A stretch of DNA of 64,000 bases. Origin: Gordionus sp. m RMFG-2023 (lineage: Eukaryota > Nematomorpha > Gordioida > Chordodea > Parachordodidae). The stretch lies in NCBI RefSeq assembly GCF_954871325.1, contig NC_088779.1, forward strand, positions 6,264,846-6,328,845, read 5' to 3'. Shown here piece by piece: positions 35,059 to 47,349 of the stretch. The notes under the pieces were generated by a model. That model had not been told where the DNA came from and did not search any database. It saw nothing but the letters and a program-made list of their open reading frames with translations. Numbering within the stretch: the stretch's first letter is position 1; every line of letters begins with the position of its first letter. Both the position numbers and the translations under genes were made by a program.

Positions 35059-38000
35059 TTAAACCTCGAAATTCTTCAAGATATTAGCTATCCTTTCCGA
35101 CATGCCCTTGCCCATTAAATTACCGGCCGGCCATACGGCGTTATTCAGAGGCGAATGTTTTGGTGGTAGGATGAATTGAGTATGTTCTTCCGGGCAATCG
35201 AACATGTGTTCAGGGTCGCATAAGCAAACTTGTTGGGACTGATAATCTCTACTGAAATCCGCAGTGTTTTTCACATCTTCTAAACAGTTGTCGTCACCTT
35301 TTTTTTAAATTAAGATTTATCATTTAATAGGGATGGTAAGGAATGAATTTTATGTTTAGAAAAAAGAGTAAATATTTATATATTGAATAACCTTTGGTAA
35401 AAATAACTTTTATATCAATTATTGAATATGGGATTGTAAAAATATGAGTGACGGTTATCTCATTTGGATATCTTTTGGGTGTAAATTGTCAAGGACAAAT
35501 TTATCTTTCTTAATAGGTGTTTAGTGTTGATTTTTTTTTATATTGTTTATCCCTTTCATGCACAGAAAAAAAGTCATATTTACCTTGAAATATAACGTAT
35601 TTTTACAGGATTTTTTTAAAAAAAAATGGAATATTATATAATAACCATTTGTTTTTATTTATATCAAAAATTCGTTTTAAAGCTTAAAAAAAATAAAAAG
35701 AATAAATTTTCTGGTGGGTTGGTTTTTATTATCATAATACAATAAGGGTACCCCAAAAAAGTGGATTATAATTTGACTTAGACTGAATGAAAGGGTTATT
35801 ATTAAAATAATTGTTTTCAGATTATAATATATATATGCGCTATCTTAGTATGATAATAAACGCCCTTCAATATACTATGAAATATTTTGAATAAAAATAA
35901 AAAAAATTTATATTTCTAATTAGCAGAGTTATTAAAGTATCTAGAATAAAAATGTGGTATCTGTTACTATATACACTCTAATAAAAAAATATCTATATCT
36001 ATACTATTTTAGAGGTATCTGTATCGTTTTAGATATTATTTAAGATACATTTCGATATACTTTTATTTAACGCTTTTTTATATTAAAAATAAATATTTTA
36101 ATGCAATATTTATTTATGGGCATATAATTTAAATAAATATTTATTAAAAAATATTAATACTAATATTATAAAAAAAAAATATATATATAATATTAAAATT
36201 TATATAAATATTAATTAGATTTTTTTTTCTCCCATTTAATAGATATCAGTTCAAGATTGTAAAGGATATTTTTATTATGTAAAAGAATATGACGCCTAAT
36301 AATGATGAAAAACAATACCATTGATACCTAAAACTATTTTAAGCGAATATATTTATTAACTTAAAATAATTTTATAGGTATTCCCCTGAATTTTAATAAA
36401 TAAATTATAAGTTTTATGTAAAAAATTTTTATTATTATTATTTTATATTTTCGTACTCTCATAATAAGAGTTTCTGTTCGTGAACAAAGGAGAACCCTGT
36501 ATATAAGTATAATAAAAATTGTATCTGTATTCGATACGTTGTTAGGTGATGTATTTTATCTAGATCCATTTAAAAAGCATCTTTTAACAACTCTGCTAAT
36601 TAGTAAGTTCCTACATTCTAGTTTTAAAGGAGAATAAATAAATTAAGCACTTCACGGTTTGGAAGATTAATCTTTTTTAATCCTTGATCATCTTTCATAA
36701 AAGTTAATTTTATTTAGATTTATTTTGCAAATTACTAGTGTAACCATATGGGCAAGGGTTAGGTGGATCGCAGTAAGTGGGCAAAAATGCGTCAGTCTTG
36801 ATATCTTGAATATTTTTGAAAAGTCCCATGGGACTCAAGGATTGAATTCCTTCTCCAGCTCCACCTTGATATGTGTATGTATAAAAAAATTATATATTAT
36901 TATTTAAAAAATGTCCTATTTAAAATAAGTCCAAAAGTAGGGGGGCATACGAAAAAGCAAATTCAGCTTTGAACCTTGTCATAAAAAAGCAATTCTTCAT
37001 CATACTATTACTTTAGGCTAAGGGCATACCAGAAGCATTCGAGTGCATAATTAAAATCTAGATTCATAAAAATATCAATTTCCAAAAATAAGTAAATAGG
37101 TATCCGCGGGTTATTAATTGTCTGGTCAAGTATAATGGGTCCAACAATACATGCATAAAAAATGAAGCCGGGCCTCGAAAATCCTTGTTTTAAAATTTGA
37201 TTAATATTCATTTGAAATAACAACAATGAACTTCTTATTTTCATTTTGTTTTAAAAACTACCAAACTAAAGTTAATTCTAAAAATGAAATCTATAAAAAA
37301 TAAATCTGTTCCTTTATTTTATAGTAATTTCTAGGCCGCTCCAGACATTTTGTAAAAATTTTAATGGGCCAGCCCTGCCCTGGCATTAAAATGTGTATAA
37401 ATTTAAAAAATTTCAATCTATTGTTTTGTATACTATTTAACAACAACAAAGTTTATGGTTATGATCCAATTTACAAATTCACAATACAGATATCAAAACA
37501 CGATTGATCTATAAAACGGTTGTTAAAGAAATAGATAGCCTTTTAGTAGGGATATATGTGCCTTAAATGACATTGTGAAGAAAAATTAGATATAGACATT
37601 ATAAATAAAAATGATGGCCATAAATATAAAAATAAATGTCAGGTCTTACTTTTCAAATTTTAAAGGAGATGGGAGCAGGAAATTATGAGTGTCTTTTATC
37701 AAGCTCGGAAGGGTAGGGTCAGTTAAGCGTTTGAATAACGGGCCGGGGGGAGGGAGCAACTAGTGCAAAGAATCTTAACAGGTCGGGTTTTGCAGATCTC
37801 TCTTAGTTTTAATATTTTATGACTACCAACGACTCATTTTCTCGAACGCGAGAAGGCACTTTGGTATGGCCTCAGCCTTATAAGAAATAAATGTGTTTTT
37901 TTAAAAAAATATATATTATTCGCTGGGTATAACATTATTTTATGTGGCATCTAAGTTGCACGCACTCAGGCATACAAATAGAATGGATTTGTCGATTATA

Positions 38001-38869
38001 GATAGTTTAAATAAAAATTTTGTAAATAAGATATAATTTTTCATATGTGATGATTTTTTTTAATTATATAATATATTATCTTTATGTGGTTGTTTAGTCA
38101 ATGACATTAATAAACCTAGACTGTCATTCTTTAACAAGATTATGAGGTGTTCAAATCGGCTGGTGAGAGCCATTTTTGGTGATCCCATATAATTTTTTTA
38201 AATATAATTATTTATTTATTTTTAAAAAATTTCGTCCCAAAATGGCGTGTCACCAGCTAATTTGTATCAAATTTAAAAATAAGTGAGGTTGGGTATTTGA
38301 ATTATTTCACTATCAGTTCTTTTAATCAGTGTCGCTCACTAAAAAATTTTCTAACTTGAGGGGTTTTTTTTATAAAAAAATTAGCAATAAAATGAAAGAA
38401 ATTTTTAACTCCTAAAATATTTGTTTATACCTTGAACGTATTGATGGCCCCAGAGCCCACTCTGAGGCAAGTGTTCCTCGTCTCTGATAGCGTTGTTATT
38501 ATCGTAAGGTCCATCCATCCCTACCGACCCTAACGATTCTTCCGCCATATTTGATTGGGGCACGATATCGTTAAAATCTTCATTTCTATACTCGTTGTTA
38601 GCCGGATCTATTATATAGTTATCATTAATATTGTTAACGTTATTGGTATCTTCGTATCCTCCATATTCGTTCGGATTTTCCAATCTTTCGTAAATATTTT
38701 GAAGAACGGCATTCGAAAAATCAGACGGTCTCAAATCAATATAACCATCGTGGGGCATCAAATGTTTATGAAAGATATCCGCATCGTTTCCTGAAGTAAG
38801 GTTAGGAATCGATGCTAGTACAAAGGCTGTTACGCATAATGTGAAGGCTCTCTTAGCGAAGTTTAGCAT
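35059..38869 (-). CDS. SCG5: Neuroendocrine protein 7B2 / secretogranin V, three exons
   Basis: Secretory chaperone of prohormone convertase 2 in neuroendocrine cells (family knowledge). Exons on the minus strand: 38869-38431, 36864-36745 and 35297-35059, all phase-1 joints, 265 residues. It opens with a signal peptide (MLNFAKRAFTLCVTAFVLA). An acidic Asn-rich region follows, then GLWGHQYVQGGAGEGIQSL and LSPMGLFKNI. Then come the hallmark CDPPNPCPYG and DDNCLEDVKNTADFSRDYQ, and the DPEH motif as CDPEHMFDCPEEH. The last exon ends GMSERIANILKNFEV. The vertebrate-type furin site and C-terminal PC2-inhibitory peptide are not seen; GAG|GTTTAA at the stop could hide a further exon. The start may lie just after an acceptor-like TTTATCAG, so a 5' untranslated exon is likely. 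Human 7B2 is about 212 residues; the extra length is in the N-terminal acidic region. Confidence 0.9.
35924..36595. mobile_element. hAT MITE in 7B2 intron 2, perfect 8-bp duplication
   Basis: Ends CAGAGTTATTAAAGTATC and AAAAGCATCTTTTAACAACTCTG; the palindromic duplication CTAATTAG lies at 35916-35923 and 36596-36603. It contains a nested fragment of the mariner-type MITE (about 36260-36499). Confidence 0.85.
36260..36499. mobile_element. Partial mariner-type MITE nested in the hAT MITE
   Basis: Right end GTACTCTCATAATAAGAGTTTCTG...GAGAACCCTG followed by TA matches the right end of 24084-24895. The body (AATACCATTGATACC, ATAAGTTTTATGTAAAAAA) also matches. No left terminal repeat is seen. Confidence 0.7.
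36865..38430 (-). other. 7B2 intron 1
   Basis: 1.57 kb, AT-rich. GC-block remnants lie near 37330-37380 and 37740-37800 (ACGGGCCGGGGGGAGG ... GGTCGGGTTTTGCAGATCTCTC), probably another CAGAGACCTGCA-family end. The open frame at 37008-37244 has no recognisable content. Confidence 0.5.
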
Positions 38870-39609
38870 CTGATAAAGTTTTGCAGGTTCTATAATATTT
38901 TTGACAATATGGACGATTGGCTTTCCTATATAAAAGTAAGAGAAAAAAAAATTTAGAATCAATAATTTACAGTATTGGATCCATCTTCATTAATAATTAA
39001 TTATTTAAATATTTTTTAAAAAAAATTCAAATTATCTCAACATAATCTCATCTTTATTATACTCATAAATTCTAAAATAGCTTCAACTCACCTGTATAGA
39101 TTTTATAAGTATTAGAAAGATAAGATATTTATGACATTTTTTATAACTAAATGCAAAAAAATCATTTATAAAGATAATATTACTTTTTCAATTTGTAGCG
39201 AATTTTCCTACATCTTAAAAGTAGCAATCCAGAATGAATTTTTTTTTTGGTTTAAATTTATCTGTAAAAAATTTTTTATAAGCTAAATATGGCGTAAAAT
39301 GTCAAATATTTAAGAAAATATAATATGGAAAGTGAAAGAAGAAAAAAATCAATAAAATATATTTTTATATATTACACACTTCCCGTATATTTTTTTTAAA
39401 AAAAATAAAGTAATGTAGAGAAAAATCGATAATTCTTTACATTTCACAAACCTACCTTTCTATTCCACTTATTTAACATTTTGTACCTTCTATCATGATT
39501 TGGGATCGGGGTAATTTGGGGGACCCATTTTTATCAAAATCATTAAATTTTTATAAATTAACGATCCTAATTATACTCAGAAATTATAAAATACTAAGGG
39601 GAAAACCCG

Positions 39610-39832
39610 AATTTAAATCGCTTCATTTGAGCCGATTTTTAAAAAATGGTTATCTCAATACTTTATCCCGTCGTATAATATTGCCTAAACTTCGAAATTT
39701 TGCTAATAGATGCCCAAACCTTTGTGTCATCTATGAGCAAAATCTTTAGGCGTGCGTATATAATTTTCTGGGTAAAATATTGAGTTTGCCATTTTTTAAA
39801 ATCGGCTCGAATTGAGCTATTTTGCGTCACTA
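39610..39832. mobile_element. hAT MITE, TAGTGTTGTTAAACGG family (worn)
   Basis: CATTTGAGCCGATTTTTAAAAAATGG at the left and TTTAAAATCGGCTCGAATTGAGC...GTCACTA at the right. The body GGGTAAAATATTGAGTTTGCC matches relatives. Confidence 0.7.
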
Positions 39833-39839
39833 GGAGTAG

Positions 39840-41815
39840 CGAAGGATGCCGTATAAACATGAATCCCCCTTGGGAAATTTGAAAGGTTTTGTAAAATATC
39901 ATATTAAGCTAATATAAATTAATACTCATACGTCACTATGACGCCCCCCCCCTACTTCCCCCCCCCCAAAAAAAAACAATATAATACGTCAGAAAAATAA
40001 TTTCAAAATAAAATAAGGTTTATAAGTTTATAAATAAAAATTTTTTTTTAAATAATGAAAAAGTATTAAATAAATAAAAAAAATAAAGTGCAAAATCGAA
40101 TATATCTTTTTTTTGTTTAAAACGTAAACCCAGCTAAATTATTATAGTAAGGGGCCCTAAAAAACCGCCTAATAAAATATGTGGGGAAGGGGAGGGGGGG
40201 GGGTCTACCCAAATGTCCCCTCTTTAGAAAATCCTGGCTACGGCCCATACCTTATTATAGAGACCGGGTATAAGTGGCTCATATTCGTGAGCCCAAACAT
40301 TAATCAACAAAATAAGGTTAAAATTACAACTATATCTTTAACAGATTTTATTTTTAGCTAGATTCATTTATTTGTTTTGGCCAGAAACGTAAAAAAGAGT
40401 TTACTTTCCTTATTCATGTTAGAGTTAACTAAATTAAGTTCGCTACATGAAAGAGGATTTTCTTGGTAGTAAAATGCCTGATTAATTTGAACATGTGCTT
40501 TTGATGTCTAGTGAAATTTTTGCTTACTCTTCTAGCTTCAGGTATAGCTTTGGCATTTTCGGGCCCTTAACCATAAATTTAGTATAAGATATCAAATTAG
40601 AATTATTTTAAGATATATAATTTTTTCTTGTAATTAAATTTTGTCAAACAATAATAAATACCCATTTTAAGCAAAATAATTTTTTTTGTCATTAGATATT
40701 TTCAGTAACACGAATCTCTTTTTATTTGAGTATCGATAACGCAACTCCGTTACTTAGAATTTTTTCTTAAAAAAATATGGGAAAAAATATTTTATTTTAA
40801 TTTTATAAATATGTTCTTAATTCGGATCAACCCGTTCATCACTTTTATATTTATTACATTTTTGATGTTGAATTTTCTACAGTCTTCTTAATAAGATTAA
40901 TATCAATCATGGTATCGTCAGTCTAGAATTGGGGTGCTCCACTTGACCTTTTTAATTAGGAGTGGATTTTAATTGATTAATATCCACTAAATATATAAAT
41001 AAAAACTAGATTTAAAAAATATTAATTTTTGGCCACCTTAAAGCACTGTCAATTTTGGGGCTCTTTTCGTAAATTTCGCTATATATCTGTTGTGGTGATA
41101 CTATCATATTTTATAATCACCCGTTGTGCACCTTTTCTAAATTTTATGAAAAAATTTACTATAAAATATTACGGAAGAAATTATTAGTTTAAATTCATTC
41201 ATTCATTACCACGCCAGAAATTGCACGAAGTGCAATTTCATCACCCACCAGGAGTTGAAGCGTGCATCATGTATTTTCACTAGTATATAGATCCCATACA
41301 TGATGTCTACCCGTTTTATTATAGTGGACGGTACCACTATGTAGCCCGTTAGCAAAGTGAAGAAGGAAGAAGTACAATAATGGTGATGTATTAGTTCCGT
41401 TTCCGGCAGAATAGTGTTAAGGAAAAAATAAAAAATAATGTCATATAAAGAAAAAATGTACCTGCGTCCTTAAGTGGTATTTAGTGAGCCAACAAAAAAA
41501 TAACCCTTATATCTTGTTAAGTATTGAGAGTTTATGTTAAGTTTGCATGTAGAGTCTCTTCCTTGTTTGTTGTTCGGTGTGCCAAGATATTGTATGTCCC
41601 ATAGATCTTATATGTTCTGTGCCAATGGTATTTGGGTTCGTCCGATTTATTGCGTTATTATTATAGCCAGTTTATCTTCCCATTGCCTGTTAGCTAATAT
41701 TTTCGTAATTGTTATCGTTATCGTCGCCGATATAAATATTCACATAATTTTTTTATTGAGTTAAATTATTATTTCTATGAATAAATTAGAATTAAATTAA
41801 AGATTGTATGTCTAT
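39840..41815. other. Spacer upstream of 7B2, no gene assigned
   Basis: Contains a C run (39940-39967), a G run (40190-40203) next to CCTGGCTACGGCCCAT that may be a worn hAT end, and a less AT-biased block at 41210-41760. That block has an inverted TTGCACGAAGTGCAA (41220-41234) and a minus-strand donor-like CGCAG|GTACAT at 41462. It could be the 7B2 promoter and a 5' untranslated exon, but nothing proves this. Confidence 0.35.
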
Positions 41816-41817
41816 AT

Positions 41818-42037
41818 TAGTGTTGTTAAACGACTCGATTTTGGGTCGATAAAAACGGTTAACTCAACATTATAGCCAGGAAAATATTCATAAGCGTTGA
41901 AATTTCGACAATAGATGTTCAATCCTATGTGCCATCTTTGAACAAAATCTTTAGGCTTGCATAATATTTTTGTGGATGAAATATTAAGTTAGCCGTTTTT
42001 AAAAATCGGCTCAGATTGAGCCGTTATAATAACATTA
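41818..42037. mobile_element. hAT MITE, best-preserved TAGTGTTGTTAAACGG copy
   Basis: Left end TAGTGTTGTTAAACGACTCG, right end GAGCCGTTATAATAACATTA. Flanks GTCTATAT and GTCTATAA match 7/8. Confidence 0.85.
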
Positions 42038-43283
42038 GTCTATAATATACAATTTAATCTCTGTTTATTTTGCTTTTATTTAATAAATTCTCATAAATAT
42101 TAATTGAAATGAAGTATTTTTAACAAAAAAATAATTCAAAATATTTATTTTACTCCACAACTTGCAATTTAATTTTATCAAATAAAATTCTCACTTTTTT
42201 TAGGCTAATCAATTGGAGATAGAATTATAAATTACCTCTCAATTTTTTTTACTCATAAAAATATTTTTACCAGTTTTATAATTTTAGAAGTGGAACTCTC
42301 CAATTCTAGAAGGACGTTATTTATTCTCTAATATTTTATTTTATTTTTTGAAGAATATTATCAATAGTTCTTCAGATGAAGATGATTTGCTTTTGACCTG
42401 TACCCATGAAGTATTTTTTCACAAATAAAGAAAATGAAGATTATTAAGTCTACACTTTGGCAGTGTAGATTGTGCCCTAATTCAAATTCAACCTTGATGT
42501 CCAGCAGCTTAAATCTAAAATAACACATTAAGTTAATCAATTCAGATTAGATTCTGATAAAGATTTAAGAAAAATTGATACTGATCTGAAATGAAGATTC
42601 TTGTAATAACCCTCTCATTCTCTGCACCAGTTAAACATGTTAGTACAGCGAAAGCTATATTGAGCTTAAGCTCTCTTGTTTATCTGATCAAAATTTTGAA
42701 AAACAATTGTTAAAAATAAATAGAAAATTATTCGGCGCAATTTTTGTCAAAATTATCATAGCTCCGAAAATAATGATCATATAAGATCTTACAAAATACC
42801 AATCGATACCTTAAACATCAACCTATAAATATATATTTTTATATTTTTTAAATATTTAATAATTTTTTTTCTAAAAAAGATTTAGTAAAAGTCATTTTTT
42901 GAACCTAGTAGCCCCTAACCCGAGGTCGGATCATCGATGGGGTTAGTCGAATCAAGTAGTTTATTAGGCTTCTTATGAGATAAAAAAAAATTTCTAGATT
43001 TTAATATATAACATGATGCTTTATTTATATAATATTCTATTTACAATTATAACAAATAAAATAACAATCTTTTTTGGCAGAGGACCCATGCGCCCAACCT
43101 TTACTTACTCTACATTGAAACCAATTATTAAAATTATGAAAATTTTTATAATCCTGTTTACATATAATACGCCCATTTTTTATTAATTTTTAAATAATGG
43201 TTTTTTTAAATTTTTTATTAATAATAAATTTACTCAAAATTTATCTAATTCTATATTTAAATATATAACATCATATGATTTTA

Positions 43284-43605
43284 TTATCAGGCCAAAATTA
43301 TAATTTAATTGCTAAAATGTTCATATCCAATAAAATGTATTAATTTGAATTATATTATATTGTCAATTAAAATAGATGTATATATAAATATTTGATTGCT
43401 AGATCTAATTCATTTCAAATAATTGATATTATTATCAGGCTAAAATTTATATTCTAACATGTTCATATCTAATAAAATGTATTAATTTGAATTTGAATTA
43501 TATTATCTTGTTAATTAAAATAGATATATATATAAATATTTGTTTGATAGATAATAATTGATTTTAAATAATTGATCTTATTATCAGTCTAAAATTTATA
43601 TATGC
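43284..43605. repeat. Tandem repeat of about 148 bp, 2.2 copies
   Basis: TATTATCAGGCCAAAATT (43284), TATTATCAGGCTAAAATT (43430) and TATTATCAGTCTAAAATT (43580) start successive units that also share AATAAAATGTATTAATTTGAATT and TTAAAATAGAT. Confidence 0.75.
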
Positions 43606-44429
43606 AATATATATAATATATGTGCAATATATATTATATTATTACAATTATAAATATATCAGAATATATATATGAAGATTTTAGTTTGTAAGATATTTAC
43701 TTAGATCTGACATTATATTTAAAATTGAAATTTATTATGAAAATCACAATAAATTTATATAAAAATTATTATTTTATATATTACATTTATAAAATATTAT
43801 ATTTTAACTTGTAATAGACGGTATTTTTCTTAAAGATATCATTTTCATATAGTTTTATAGTTCTTCATTTTTTTTAGTAAAAATTTTCCTATTTTGAATT
43901 TTGCATATATATTTGGGTACCATAATAATATAATAAAAATTGATTTATTGCGCCGACTAACCACTATTTTACTAACCTCAATGGTGGTAATATTACAAAT
44001 TTGATCATAACATATATTTAAGCATTATATATCAATCTGAAACTTTCTCAAATATTAAAATAGATATTTAGCTTTCATATAATGTCAATTTTATCATGTT
44101 AAACTTTTAATTTTTTAATACAACCTAATAATATTAAGTGAAAATATTGTAATTTTTACGTCAAAAACATGTCATATGATAAAAATTTAAATAGCAAAAT
44201 ATTATAAATTATTTTTATCCCCAAATATAGATATTATAGATTTCTATTTTAGATCAAAATTTCAACTTTTAATCGTTATTGGTTTTAAAATAAAATCCTT
44301 TGAACCGACAAGCCCCTTGCGCCGACTAGCCCTGGTCTCCCCTACTATATATTTTATTTTTATTATTTATTAGAAAATAAAATAAAATAAAATAAAATAA
44401 ATAAAAAGAAAATTCATGTATAATATTTA

Positions 44430-44610
44430 GTATCTTTAAGTAACAAGTAACGCGTTACATTTTTGAATAGCAAGTAACGCGTTTCTTTTTTTACAAAGTA
44501 ACAACAAAGCACTTTTTGTAAGGTACGGTAATGGTAACGCTTTCCTTTTTTTTAACGTAATGTATTTCTTTTTTGAAGTAACGTTTACAGCACTACTTTT
44601 AAGAGAAATC
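44430..44610. mobile_element. Remnant of a GTAACGCGTTAC-type DNA element
   Basis: Repeated AAGTAACGCGTTAC and AAGTAACG words, ending GTAACGTTTACAGCACTAC. This word pattern is typical of hAT MITE ends (family knowledge). The left end is not defined. Confidence 0.45.
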
Positions 44611-44706
44611 TTTTTAATTTATTTTTTTATAATTCCTTCATGGAGATTATTTCTTATCTAATTAACTAGTAGTTTGCCTAATCTCTATTAAATTGAGTAT
44701 ATAAAG

Positions 44707-44998
44707 TAAGGTTGTGCCAAATTTTCACCGATCCAATATTTATACTTATTTTTCACCCCCCCCCTTGAACCAAGTGTAATCAATATTTTTTATGCAAAAA
44801 ATGGAATTATGCATTTAATTAAATTTTTTTATTTCTACAATTAAGACTATAATTTAAAATAAATATTATAATAGATAAAATATTATAATAATGTAAAATA
44901 AATATACATAACATAAAATAACAAAAAAAAAGATCGTATCTGATTAGTTTTTTACAAATACCGGTGCCGATCCGATATTTAATATCGGCACAGCCCTA
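44707..44998. mobile_element. hAT MITE, 292 bp, perfect 8-bp duplication
   Basis: Ends TAAGGTTGTGCCAAATTTTC and GATATTTAATATCGGCACAGCCCTA. ATATAAAG flanks both sides (44699-44706, 44999-45006). The right subterminal part holds a GATATTTAATATC palindrome. Confidence 0.85.
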
Positions 44999-45213
44999 AT
45001 ATAAAGTAATAACAATAAACGTATTTGTTGATATGAAGTTATGGCGATTTAAGTATAAAAAATTTTAATTTGGAAAGAAATCGGGATTATAATTTTTATA
45101 AATTCAATATAATATTCTCAAAATATTAGCTTTTTACATGTATTTTTTAAATAATAAGCGATAATACTCGCTGAAAAATATGATAAAATACCTCAAGGTG
45201 AATTTTTGTATAT

Positions 45214-45379
45214 ACCAGGTCGAATATAATTTTAAAAAATTCCGAGCCGGGCCTGAAATTTTTAAATCCGGGCCGGGCCGTAAAAAATTATATCCGGGCC
45301 GGGCCTTAAATTTTTAAATCTGGGCCGGGCCTAAAAAATTTAAAACCGGGCCGGGCCGTGCTACCTCTGCAGGTCTCTG
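45214..45379. mobile_element. GC-block MITE, CAGAGACCTGCA family
   Basis: Four or five GGGCCGGGCC blocks spaced by AAATTTTTAAATC, ending TACCTCTGCAGGTCTCTG. The left end is worn. Confidence 0.7.
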
Positions 45380-46351
45380 ATTAATATTAAACAATTAGTA
45401 GATAAAATTGAGATTTTTGTAAAAAAAAATGAGGAAATAATTAATAGGACCAACCTTCAAACTTCTATTTAATCATCCCTTTGTTTTATACTAATTAGTT
45501 TATAATAAACGCCGAATTGCCGCACCGAATTGTCGCAACGCCAAATTGTAATGGGCAGAATTTTCCGCGCCGAATTGACGTGATGTCCTTCCAAAAATGT
45601 TTTTGTTTGACAGCACCTATCCATTTTAAATAAGTTTTTTTATTAAATATAAGATGGGTTGGAAAAGTAATATAAATTAGATAAAGGGAGATGGTTATAA
45701 GTTGAAAGAGAGCCACACCCTATAGGCTCAGTAAAACAATGAAATCAATCTTTAATAATATTAATGCACTTCTTGAGATCAGTATTTTATATAATTTTGT
45801 AATATTATTGAAAAATTTCATAGATACGTTAAAAATGTTTTTTCAAGCTATTTAGAAGATAAAAATGGGATAAATAAAACTTGGTGCAACTTTAAAGTAC
45901 TATTCTTGTTTTAATTTGTAAAACATAAAAAAATGTGATCCACAAAATCTAAGAGTCCAATCTTTTCCATATCAAAAATGGCGATTTTTATTCGAATACC
46001 ACTTATTTAAATATACAAACCTAATAATGAAAATTAAGGAGAGATTGGCCAAAAAACGATTCATGTTAAGTTAGTTCTTCTGGGCCATATGGCCAAGATT
46101 GATGGCTTTTATACATCCGAAAAAAGAAAGGGGGGGGGGGGTTTGATTCCTGACTCAAATATTTTCCAACTATTCTGTATAATTTTTCTTTAGCGTGCTA
46201 AAATTTCAACATTTTATTGATGTTTATTTATTGTGGGTGGAATTCTTTTTTTAGGATAATAGCTGGAAAGGAAGATATTGGTAAATTCTTTGAAAAAAAA
46301 AATGAAATAAATTTATAATATAAAAAATAATATAAATTTTTTTTTATATAC

Positions 46352-46409
46352 CTCGCAATACTTTGTTCTTATGAGTCTGAGCCACACAGCCCTGATGACG
46401 ACTAAAAAC
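46352..46409 (-). CDS. Orphan 58-bp exon candidate
   Basis: Minus strand, acceptor ATTATTTTTTAG and donor GCGAG|GTATAT. One frame reads VFSRHQGCVAQTHKNKVLR, another FLVVIRAVWLRLIRTKYCE. Its base composition stands out from the flanks. No family recognised and no partner exons found. Confidence 0.3.
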
Positions 46410-47349
46410 CTAAAAAATAATGTTAATTTTTTTAAATTATGGAAAGAAAAAAAAATATGATTAATTGATACAATAAAATGGCTTAAGTTCAGAATTTTAA
46501 GATTTAAAACCTAAAATATATTTTTATAAAATAAAATCTAAATCGTATTGTTTGTACTTTACATAATAATTATAATTTAGTGTAAAATTCTTATTAATTC
46601 GAATTATTATTATTATTTTTATGTTAAAATTTGAATTCTTATTTTTGAGGTAGTGTTCTTAAAAGAAATAGTTAGAAATTGAAATTTATGAAAATTTTAT
46701 TTTTTTTAGGAAAAAAAAAGGAAAATCATATATAAATAATAAAAATTCTATTTTATATTGAGATTAAAGGTTTAAATTTTTTGGTTTGTTTGATAATTTT
46801 TGGAAATATTTTTGAAAATTATACAATTATTTTTTAAAAATCACTATCTTATTTTTATAAAGATTTTTTATAAACCAAATTTTCTTACTTCAAGTTCTTA
46901 TAATAATTATTATTAGCAAATTATTTTAAGTTAAATTATTGATTTTAAAAAAGTTTTACATTTAAAAATTATTGTAAAAATAAAAAAATTATATAAAACC
47001 CAATTTTTAAATTATTTTCGAATTTTAAAAAAAACCAAACGATTCTTAATTACAATTAAATCGGGTGATATTCGTTATAAAAAATCGTCTGCCGAAAGTC
47101 AAATTATATTTATTTTTTAAATTGGAGAAAAATCAAATCAGACGATAATAGGAATTATAAAATTATTGATACAAAATTCTCTATTTTAAAAAAAAAATTA
47201 TACAAAAAGAATAATTTTTTAAGAACATATATTGGGCATTCCCTATTATTTCAAGAAGGATATGTCTTACTTATTTTCTAATTCTCAATTTCAGAAAAGT
47301 AAATTTATATTAATATATATAATGCAATAAAGAATTCATTTTCATTTAG

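Noticed and set aside
37008-37244. Minus-strand 78-codon frame
   Set aside because: Inside a 7B2 intron, no domain, no splice sites in phase with the gene.
38555-38794. Plus-strand 79-codon frame
   Set aside because: Antisense to the first coding exon of 7B2.
41534-41764. Hydrophobic 76-codon plus-strand frame
   Set aside because: No homology recognised and ends in low-complexity Val/Ile; kept only as an unassigned patch.
42430-42525. Small frame with CRLCPNSNS, possible zinc finger
   Set aside because: No paired histidines and too short.
42900-44345. Possible 1.4 kb DNA element with GGGGTTAGTCG / CGACTAGCCC ends
   Set aside because: The end similarity is weak, no target duplication found.
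45495-45716. 73-codon minus-strand frame
   Set aside because: Built on repeated GCCGAATTG words, no recognisable protein.
46355-46400. C/D-box snoRNA from a CTGATGA word near 46392
   Set aside because: No properly placed D box and terminal stem.
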